NCBI GenBank assembly: GCA_015501055.1
Contig: JADNYV010000623.1
Coordinates: forward strand, 1-19,743
Direction of reading: 5' to 3'
Length of the DNA stretch: 19,743 nucleotides
Source: Mucidula mucida
Lineage: Eukaryota > Basidiomycota > Agaricomycetes > Agaricales > Physalacriaceae
Shown here: in pieces, positions 1-7,942 of the stretch
Layout: each line of letters begins with the position of its first letter
Position numbering within the stretch: position 1 is the first letter of the stretch
Made by a program: the position numbers and the translations under genes
Notes under the pieces: model-generated
Seen by the model: only the letters and a program-made list of their open reading frames with translations
Database searches by the model: none
What the model was told of the DNA's origin: nothing

Positions 1-69
1 CCACTCCGTTGCAGTCTGATCTAACTAGGCAGCTCCAACGTTGCCCCTTGCTATCTGCCCCTGATAGCA

Positions 70-403
70 GCCAGAATGCGAATACATCGCCTACAACTCC
101 TTTGGTGGCCATGCCCGCTCCGACCCCGCCATCGGCTCTCCTTTTACTACTCGTCCATGGAGAATATTGACCTTTGAACTCTTGCACCCCACGAAAGACC
201 TAGAGATAGCATTCGCAGATATGTACTCAATTTGCGAGTCTACATGTCATCGCCCATCGATTCCGTCTCTTTTCGCCCACAACACGATGCTCTATGGATC
301 GTGGCATCACGACTTCATAGACATATTTGTATTAAGCATGGTACACACAAGAAATACATTTCCTCTTCAGGTCGCCCGGTCGTTATCTGATACTATCTGT
401 TGA
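70..403 (+). other. Coding-like stretch, unidentified, possibly 3' end of a gene
   Basis: The + strand is open from about position 70 to a TGA at 401-403. The first 30 or so codons after a possible splice acceptor (TGATAG, about 62-67) read smoothly (EYIAYNSFGGHARSDPAIG), which looks like real protein, but I recognise no family. The rest of the frame is less protein-like and could be intron or 3' untranslated sequence. No start codon fits, so if real it is the last exon of a gene that begins left of the window. Confidence 0.22.
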
Positions 404-656
404 CATTCTCATAAGAAGAGAAGGATGAAACTTTTTCTAAGCCAAGTTTACGACGCCGATCACACATCAAGCTTAAGCCTTAAGTGTCATCACGGTGCTC
501 AAGCTCCGTATCTTGTTAGCGTTCTTCGTACCAGAGAATAGGGCTGTGGATACTGCCTTCAAACTGATTTCTACTAGCAAGTCTTGATTTCTCTATTCAA
601 TCAGTGAAATATTGCGCCACATTTCCTACCAAGTTAGATTTGTTACGATTGTCCAC

Positions 657-694
657 GAACCAGCATGTCTGGTCTTTGCCAGACATGCTGGTTC
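657..694. repeat. Perfect 16-bp inverted repeat with 6-nt loop
   Basis: The arm GAACCAGCATGTCTGG (657-672) is followed by the loop TCTTTG (673-678) and the exact reverse complement of the arm (679-694). There are no mismatches. Such a snap-back would form a stable hairpin in either DNA or RNA. No protein gene overlaps it convincingly. Confidence 0.9.
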
Positions 695-857
695 ATTTAT
701 CTGTCTTGTCTTGCCTATATCGGCAGTGCCTGTCTGCTTTAGGCCTTCGTTTGGAGAGTCAAATTCTTACCCGAAAGTATCATTGCGACACTCAAAAGGA
801 CTTGAGTCATTTATACCTCTATAAGCGGCACTGTACAGATGCGCGATGCTGGTGGTT

Positions 858-875
858 GCTTGTTGATCAACAAGC
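858..875. repeat. 18-bp perfect palindrome
   Basis: GCTTGTTGATCAACAAGC equals its own reverse complement, with TGATCA at the centre. It lies 164 bp from the hairpin at 657-694. It could be a site for a dimeric DNA-binding protein or simply chance; nothing else in the sequence decides this. Confidence 0.85.
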
Positions 876-1067
876 CTTTGTGGCCCATCCTCTCCATGAT
901 TGAACCCCACCCCAATGTGAGAGGTTCAGTTTGAAGTGTAGCCTACTTCTCGATTCAGTCTTTCCTCGCATATAACATTCCTGGATATACTAGGTGGACC
1001 CAAGCATTTAAAGAGTTGGAAGAGAAACAGCAAGCCAATCGAAAACAAAAATAAAAATACATTCAAT

Positions 1068-3997
1068 TTAGACTTTCTTTTCGCCAACAAATTCATCAAA
1101 CCATCGGAACACCTCATAGTGCCATTTGAGACTAGGGTTGATTCAGCCTTTGCGAACGTAATGCTACAGGTAGAACCAACATACCTATTGCCATGATTTA
1201 GCACCCAATGATTCTCCTCGGGGAAGATGACCAGTCGACTAGGAATTCCAAGCCTATTGAAGGACGAGTTATGGGTGGTTTTGATACATCTCCTGCAAAC
1301 ACTCACTGTTGCAAAGCGTGGAACGCGCCAATGCCCTCAGTTTCGGGCAACCGATAATCCTTACTACCGTGAATAATCAACTGAGGCGTACCCCATTTGT
1401 CAACGAAATTGGAGGGGTTGAATCTAGCGTCCAAATACTAAGGTCGGTAGCGGAATGATGCTGACGCCTTGTTTGCTTACTTCTGCGAAGCCGCTTGGCT
1501 GTTCTCATCCCAGGGTCTATAGCAAAAAATGAGACTTCATGTCTCGGGCAATTTCCTGAGTCTCACCTCCCACCCCATTCATGGTTGAACTGATGAGAAG
1601 AAAATGTGAATAACAATACACATAATTTCGTAAAACCGACATACGAAGAACAGTTCATCGGTGGAGAACCCGTTGTACCGAGAATCAAACACGCCATCAT
1701 GACATACAAGTGCCTTGAAGTTGAATCCAAACTCAGGATGCCCTTGTATCCAACTATAGAAAGGTAAGCGCCCGTCTCAGTAATGGTGAAAGCTGTTACT
1801 TGATCGCGTATCCGCCCCAGCTAGCTCCAGCAGCAACAGCTCGGTCAGCATCAACCTGCACGTCGCTTCAAAATGTGCAATTACTTGTGTGCGATCGATG
1901 GGCATACCTCCGGGTAGGTGTCCAAAACGTACTTCCATCCCTTCTGTAAGTCAACGAAAGGCTTTCCTCCCCAGTCCTCCTTGATAGCGTCAGTGAGTTC
2001 TTCGTCGTGAAATCAGTACGCTGAATGCCCCAGGAGCCGATTGAAGCTACCTTGACCAAACGTTGTACTCCCGGTCGGGTTGATGAGGACAACAAAATAT
2101 CCTTGCTGAGCAAATACTATAGGCCAACTCAGATTGAAACGCTGAGCGAATAGAAGGCAAGTGAACGAACCGTTGGGGTTCCATCGGGTCGACCATTGAT
2201 CCTCCCATGCACCTTGAGGTCCACCATGAATGAGAAGAACGACCGGCCATCTCTTCTTTTCATTGGCGTTCCATCCTTTCGGCTTAAGCACCCAGCCTTG
2301 CACATCCTTGTCATTCGCACCCTTGAACCAAAAGCTCTCCCCTTCGCTCAAGTCCTTGCCTTTCAGTTGATCCTCAGTAAGCCTAGTAATTTGTTTGACT
2401 TCTCCATCAAACGCAACCAGCGAATCCGTGGCCGCGATGGACGCTTCAAGTTCTCTGAGGCCGGTGATCAAGAAGACGTCATTCGGGGACACGAGCGAGG
2501 ACTGCGTTACCAGGAGGCGTCCATAATACAAGGTCTGTAGACCACTCGCTGCAGGACCGGTGGTGAGCGCTACAGGGTTGACATATTTCACAGCTAGTTT
2601 CGGGTTTGTCGTTGATTCCGAGGGAGTTTGAGGGAGTGGTAGCACAAATACTTTGATTTTGGCCTCATCACCGGCCGTGAAGTAAATGAAGTCACCCGTC
2701 TTCGAGAACGCCAGAGTATCCGGAGATCGATCCCAGCCTTGCGTAAGGGTGTAGCGCACATTTTTTGCCAAGTCGTAGATAACTATCTTGGCCCTAGACT
2801 TTGGTGAGAACACGACTACCGGCAGAAAAGTTCAGTACCTGTCAGACTCATATCCGTCTTCATCCAGCTGAAGCCAAGCCGCCTTCTTGCCATCTGGACT
2901 CAAGACAGGGCTATGAATAGCTCCGTGTTCTCCACCTGTTAACTCTTTCGGCTTCCCACCAAGAATATCGACAATATACACGTTCTGCTTCGTGTGCCAC
3001 GCCTCGGGCAGCACGGGATCCTTCGTGGTGTAGATAACGCGCCCTGCAGAAACATCGAAATCATCTGTTCCACCAAAGGGTTCGACGGGAGAACTCTGTC
3101 ATTGAACATCAGCCGTGCAACCATTCGGATAAATGTATGAGACGAACGTGGTTTGAGTCCTTGAGGAGGTTGATGAACTTGGACCCGAAGTGCCATTTGT
3201 GGTCGGGATCCTGGAAAAGTCGGACACTGAACAATGAAGCGGACTTGGGCCCAACCCAAGTATCCCAATGGCGCATGAATGTCTTGTCGTATACCAGCGC
3301 GTTGTCACCGCGATTCTCGTATGCTTCGTCCTGGGACTTGACAGTCGTGAGATCACCATCGGGGTAAACATAATCGGAAAAGACAAGCTGGCCAGACTTG
3401 TGCGAGAACCGAAAGTTGGAGGCACTCGTGGTCGGGAATGAACCGAGAAAGGTTGGAGGATTGGGCGCACTTAATACGTTGGGCCCATCGGCGACTTGTG
3501 TTTCGAAATGAATGTCGATGGCGTAGAGGTCTAGTTTGCCGTCGCCTTCCACGGCATGTGCGACTGTGCGCCCGTCAAGCCAGAAAGCTTCTCCTCCTTT
3601 GGTAAACTGCAACTCGATGAGGACGATACGCTGGGATCAGGCGCTACGCACTGGAATCTCGACAGGCACTGCCGGAGAGGCGCTTAGAGGCGCGACGTAG
3701 ATGGATTTGGCATTCCTGTGACGCGGTCATGACATATACTGAACAGGCCTTGTCTCCCTCTACTCACTTCTTTTCCTCGAATGAATACTTGCTGTACGGG
3801 ACCAACACGAGGTCTCCGGCAGGGTTGGCAACGCCGGTACCGGGACGTCCAAGTTCGACAAGGTCCTTTGGCGCAAAGACGTCCGCGCCTGCGACGAGCG
3901 AAAAGTTGGACATCGTGGTAATGTCTCTACTCGGAAAGTGTGATGCTTGGAATGGGGCCTGCGCAGACAGCCCCAGTAAGGCAAGAGGGAACCTCAT
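1068..3997 (-). CDS. Secreted dipeptidyl peptidase 5-like serine peptidase (S9, prolyl oligopeptidase fold)
   Basis: An exopeptidase that removes dipeptides outside the cell. The start is the ATG at 3997, opening a hydrophobic leader (MRFPLALLGLSAQAP). About 13 introns of roughly 50 nt join in phase to give some 750 residues, close to the family length. The N-terminal two thirds has beta-propeller-like blocks (SPDGKKAAWLQ, AFSKTGDFIYFTAGDEAK); the C-terminal hydrolase domain has VVLLIHGGPQGAW and INPTGSTTFGQ. The catalytic triad is complete: Ser in GASWGGYA (codon 1820-1822), Asp in IIHGSKDYRLP (1357-1359) and His in PEENHWV (1208-1210). The end reads LKWHYEVFRWFDEFVG and stops with TAA at 1068-1070. 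Two introns use the uncommon donor GTTCGT (starting at 3147 and 2170), and intron 2117-2170 is stopless and divisible by three. No frame break was found. The upstream gene on the same strand ends 211 bp away. Confidence 0.93.
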
Positions 3998-4208
3998 GAC
4001 CGCGTGAGGTGGGTGTGGTTGGAAGAGGTCACGCAGTCCGGTAGAGTCCGGTGGCCGGCGATCGCGCCACCGTTGGTCAAGTACATGCGATCTTGCCAAC
4101 AAAGCGTGTTATGGCGTGTCTGCTTGTACATCGTTTCGCAATGACAGCTCAAAATCGACTACTTCTGACTTGACCTCGCCACATAGGCTCATGAACTGTG
4201 TAAAGGGC

Positions 4209-5318
4209 TTATTGTTTTATTACATGACTTCCCTTTCTCTTGTTCACGATCCATCCTCTAATACATGTGCTACTCATTTTAGCGTGGTTAAGCATCTCCT
4301 CATTCGCAGGATCGAGCTTGCTTGACGCTGAAATAACGTCTATAATGAAAGTCTTGAGCGGTGGTAGACCATGCGATTCACGATGTGTTGCAACTAGCAA
4401 AGGACTTTTAGCTTATTCCTCGCTGAATCCACCTGGACCAACTTACTTGACCTAGCTCCGCTCAACGTTTCGTGACTGACAACCAGTGCTTGAATATTTG
4501 GGTCCCACCCAGTAGGGCCGTACACATCGTTGATCGGCACAACATCGTATTGAAGGCCAGGTCTGAAGAGCGACAGGAACTTCCGCACTTGAGACGTACG
4601 GGTCATGATATCCTGCAGTTCATCTTTGTACGCCTTCTTCTCCAAGAGAACGTCGTCTGTTCGTTACTCAGAAACGTCGTGGGATTTGAGAGGCTAAATA
4701 AAGACCAACCTGTAACGCCAATGATTATTCTTTGAGATGTTATCCAAAGCGCCATACTCAACAGGATCTTGTGACCAGCGTGTAGGTGATCGAATGTTCC
4801 ACCAAGCGCAACGACAGGATATGAGATACGTTCAGAATGGGACCGTCTTATCTCCTCTTCGCCGTGTGGCAAATACATATAGTCGCGGGGTATGCTCTCT
4901 AGGGATGAGGGCAAGTCAATAGAATCTACACGGGATCAGTTGAAAATACGTTTTCACGTCCAGCGTACATGCCTTTTTCCAGAAGAAAGATCACATCGAT
5001 CTTCTCATCCCAGTTCAAAGCACCGACAGATCCTCGCAATAACACATTGACATCGAGAAGAATGTTGTCCATATTGTGTGCAGCCTCCGTTGCTTGTAGA
5101 TATACGAATGTCAGGAGCGCTTGAACATCCTCCCATCCAGCATCGTAGTCTTCGAAGGCAGCAGAGATCAAGAGAATTATGAGTCGGGTTTGCGCTTCGG
5201 TGGCCGCTTTCACTATCACAGGCGAAAGAAAACTAGGACTCCTGAAATCGGGTATCGATGTTATCACAAGGATAGTTCTAGGCATCGAAACAGTCAGCTC
5301 GTGGTCATCGAGTAGCAT
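4209..5318 (-). CDS. CAB4: Phosphopantetheine adenylyltransferase (eukaryotic PPAT, CoA biosynthesis)
   Basis: Transfers AMP from ATP to 4'-phosphopantetheine, giving dephospho-CoA, the penultimate step of CoA synthesis. The nucleotidyltransferase core begins YPVVALGGTFDHLHAGH, carrying the (H/T)xGH motif, and continues through DDVLLEKKAYKDELQDIM, VVPINDVYGPTGWDP and VVSHETLSGARS to the C-terminal KMSSTCIRGWI typical of the family. About 165 N-terminal residues precede the core, as in fungal Cab4 proteins; no dephospho-CoA kinase domain is fused. Introns are 4899-4957, 4657-4709 and 4394-4446, all phase-consistent. The first ATG in frame is 5318; an ATG at 5285 (MPRTILVITSIPDF) may be the true start. 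The frame stays open upstream without an ATG into the inverted repeat of the element at 5341-5822, so any original upstream leader has been separated or replaced. The symbol follows the yeast orthologue. Confidence 0.9.
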
Positions 5319-5340
5319 GCGCAAAAGAAGCTCAGATACC

Positions 5341-5822
5341 GTAGTCTGGAGCCTATGTGGGGGTACCCTGTGAGGCTCACTTCGGAGTTTCAAAATGCAC
5401 TAAGGTTAGGGTTACCGCTGGTTACCAATCACGCTAAATCGTCCAGTGTTCACTGAGCACTCATCCCACTTTCACCAGTGTAATCTACGTATAATGGAGA
5501 GTTTGATGTGACATAGCGCCTCAATGCAGTGCGGGCAGTGGTTGCAGCGCATCCGGCCATTCGGAGGATTGTTATCGAGTTGCAGGTGATCTATAGTGAA
5601 AATTCAAGGAATGATGAACCGTAGACAGACCTTAGATATGCAATTTTAACTAAAGGCAGTAATTTCGAGGTATATGATGCATCAGTAGTGCAAAAGCTGC
5701 GAGCTTGTATCCATCTGGTTCCGGTCCGACGGCACACTCTGTGGTTAGGGTTCGGCATCTGCAATTTTCGAAGTCCGAAGTGAGCCTATGAGGTACCCCC
5801 TACATAGGTTCCAGACTCTACT
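5341..5822. mobile_element. MITE-like element with ~57-bp terminal inverted repeats
   Basis: The left end (5341-5397) and the reverse complement of the right end (5761-5822) match over nearly 57 bp with a few mismatches and small gaps; shared blocks include TCTGGA, CCTATGT, GGGGGTACC, AGGCTCACTTCGGA and AAAAT. The inside (about 360 bp) is AT-balanced, has no credible open frame and contains two GGTTAGGGTT blocks (near 5403 and 5743) in direct orientation. Length, repeats and lack of coding capacity fit a non-autonomous DNA transposon. TA occurs at both outer edges (5342-5343 and 5819-5820), compatible with a TA duplication, but the exact boundary is uncertain. It ends about 23 bp upstream of the first in-frame ATG of the PPAT gene. 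Confidence 0.75.
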
Positions 5823-5865
5823 AAGAGACGATCGTGAGTATCCCATCTTCTCTCGTTGAGCTGGT

Positions 5866-6441
5866 TTACGAGACTACAGATACCGACGTGGCTGTACAGG
5901 TCGGATTAGGAAGGTGCTTGATCGGGAAGTTCCGAGCCTTCTCCCACGACTCGTGATACCCAGACAGCACCTCAATGTCATCGGAAGAACTCTTGGTCGT
6001 GCTCCAACGAACAGGCTCATGCAACTCATGCGCTCCTTTCACCAATTCAACTGCACTTCATCTTCCCAGGACCACTTCTCTCTGTGATCTGGATGCTGGC
6101 CATGGGTCTGATTCCTGCTAACTCGAGCAATCAAATCTTATAATTCGCTTCTGCAACGGTCTCCGCCAATCGAATGATGCATCTTGGGATCCGTTGACCC
6201 GGAACTAAACTCGAGGCCTCTGACAGACACAGCATGTTGTTCGACATACCATACGCACTGACGGGAATCTCTACGCCGTGTCTTCTGCAACGCGAAGTTC
6301 ACGGGAAGTCAATGTTACAGGCTGCACTCACGCTAGGTGATCAAAGGCCGGAACCGCTGTGTTTTCAACGCGGACTGTCATCAATGAAGACGATGGCGTC
6401 AAGCCGACTTGTCTCCGACCAACTCCGAACACAGCCGACAT
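5866..6441 (-). pseudogene. Gene remnant or small unrecognised gene upstream of the element
   Basis: Reading leftward, an ATG at 6441 opens a frame (MSAVFGVGRRQVGLTPSSS) that splices through a 47-nt canonical intron (6285-6331, GTGAGT...TTGCAG) into RHGVEIPVSAYGMSNN and SSLVPGQRIPRCIIRLAE, ending at TGA 6131-6133, 87 residues in all. The VPGQRxP...IRLA pattern faintly recalls the C-terminal domain of fungal phenol 2-monooxygenases, but this is weak. A second open stretch (about 6050 to 5866), after a possible acceptor TGCAG, reads LVKGAHELHEPVRWSTTKSS and stops at TAA 5866-5868. The two do not join cleanly. A decayed gene is likelier than a working one. Confidence 0.3.
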
Positions 6442-6672
6442 TCACACTGTGGCGGCAAAGTTAGACCGTAGGCCTAAAGCCTCATTGAATGACATATTCT
6501 ATATCGAGTTCTAGCCCCAAAGCGTGGTTCCTTTACCTCGCCGGAAGTCTGTACATTACTCAGACTCAAAGATCTACGGCGTTCGACCAAGGATCATGAT
6601 CTGTCCAATTCATGCAACTCCGCCCCTCATGGCACACAGCAGCTTTCCGACTTCCCGTTCTCACGGGATTAG

Positions 6673-6678
6673 TATAAA
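6673..6678 (+). promoter_or_regulatory. TATA box of the secreted-protein gene
   Basis: TATAAA lies 47 bp upstream of the ATG at 6725, a spacing that leaves a very short 5' leader. It suggests a strongly regulated promoter. Confidence 0.6.
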
Positions 6679-6724
6679 GACCCTGAAAGAAAGTGTCCAG
6701 ACTCACAACCCAATCCCACTCACG

Positions 6725-7308
6725 ATGATTGCCTTCCGCTCCATTCTCACTACGGGTGCCCTCCTCCTCTGCAGCTCTGCTGCATTTGCGCAGTATGCTG
6801 GATCGATCATCCAGCCCGCCAGCAACACGGTCATTGCGCCGGGCGAATCCTTCCCATTTCAATACGACATCGTAGCGGATTATTCGGTCTCCAGCTACAA
6901 CTTCAACGTGTATCTCTTCACTGAGCCGCCCACCACGTTCACACCTTCGGGATCCTTTGCCAACGGATACTTCTATGGGCGGTATGATCAAGCAAACTAC
7001 CCCGGTGAGTCTTATTCTCAACAACGCACTACGAGATTTAACGATGTACCAGGAGTTCCGTATGCGACACACCCAGCACCTAGCAATTTCACTATGCCCG
7101 ACTTTTCTAAAAATCCGGGAGGCTTTGGTTCGGGAGCTTCGGCGTCCAATAGCACTGTATATCTCACCGTCATCGAAGAATATGCTACGGGCAACGTTCG
7201 TGGACAGGTTGTTCAATTTGAACCGTGACTGAAGTTTAACAGGGTGTCTTGGGATTCCGCATGAACCTTGCGTTGACACCATTGATATACAATGGCACTA
7301 CTGTGTAA
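6725..7308 (+). CDS. Small secreted protein, unnamed basidiomycete family
   Basis: The ATG at 6725 follows a TATA box and opens a clear signal peptide (MIAFRSILTTGALLLCSSAAFAQ) with cleavage likely after AFA or AFAQ. The mature protein starts YAGSIIQPASNTVIAPGESF, an N-terminal beta-sandwich-like start common in fungal secreted proteins, and contains MPDFSKNPGGFGSGASASNS and TVIEEYATGN. Two introns, 7005-7052 (48 nt, canonical, stopless, divisible by three) and 7196-7242 (47 nt, donor GTTCGT, branch-like CTGA), give a 162-residue product ending LTPLIYNGTTV at TAA 7306-7308. Without splicing the second intron the protein would stop at 7228 with a different tail; the spliced end (GVLGFRMNLALTPLIYNG) looks far more protein-like. 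The function is unknown; no catalytic motif is visible. Confidence 0.82.
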
Positions 7309-7942
7309 AGTGGCGCGGCGTTGGACATTAGTTGATTCGTTATCGGACTCGACTCGGACTGAACTTTTCCGCTTATAACTTCGGACATAGACAGGACCAT
7401 CTAGTTTAGAGTATTATTTACTAATCAATTCTTCGTCGTCGGTACAGCTATATTACATGTGTAGCTAGTTGATTTCCTATGTCGAGCTATATGTCGTTCG
7501 CAGTTGATTCAATGCCGTTTGAGTGCCGTCTAATTGCATTCAGATCTTGACTCCGACTACCTTGAGAGGCATCTCTTAGCACACGCCATATTCTGGAGCA
7601 CTGTACAGGTGTTTTTGTTCTGGCGAGGGTTTAGGAAGGTAGGTACCTCCGTTTCCCATCAGAAAGGACTTTTGTACACGACCTGGATTAGCAAGTTGTC
7701 CCCACGTTGAAACGTCCCTTTTGCGCGCAGAAAATGTATCATCAGCCTTGGACGCGTTAACGGGCAGCATCAATGTTCAGCGTGTCTATGACAGCGCCCC
7801 AAGCGGGGATTTCGGTGACGGCACGCAATTATGAACGGATCGACAGCAACGCATCGCAGATCAAAGTTGAACGTCACTCTTTCGGTACTACTTAAGGCTG
7901 GCCAGTCGCTACCGATGCCTTCTAATTTACCCTGCGACTCTG
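7309..7942. other. Intergenic region upstream of the CFA synthase gene
   Basis: No gene is supported here. It must contain the 3' end of the secreted-protein gene and the promoter of the methyltransferase gene. An ATG at 7772 opens a 40-codon frame (MFSVSMTAPQAGISVTARNY) that could be an upstream exon of that gene, but no good splice pair joins it. Confidence 0.45.

Larger units (their letters stand above)
404..1067. other. No gene seen; two perfect inverted repeats
   Basis: Open frames here (for example 604-903 +) have no recognisable protein features and no convincing splice structure. The stretch holds a perfect hairpin (657-694) and an 18-bp palindrome (858-875), and ends in the 3' flank of the peptidase gene on the minus strand. 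Confidence 0.5.

Noticed and set aside
604..903. Plus-strand frame of 99 codons crossing the hairpin
   Set aside because: Codons over the hairpin simply read the inverted repeat; no domain, leader or splice context.
5319..5393. Extending the PPAT protein upstream into the left inverted repeat
   Set aside because: The open frame there has no ATG (only TTG) and encodes the transposon end, not PPAT-like sequence.
6566..7282. Long minus-strand open frame (238 codons) opposite the secreted protein
   Set aside because: Composition is Arg/Ser-rich shadow sequence with no family features; the plus strand has a signal peptide, TATA box and introns.
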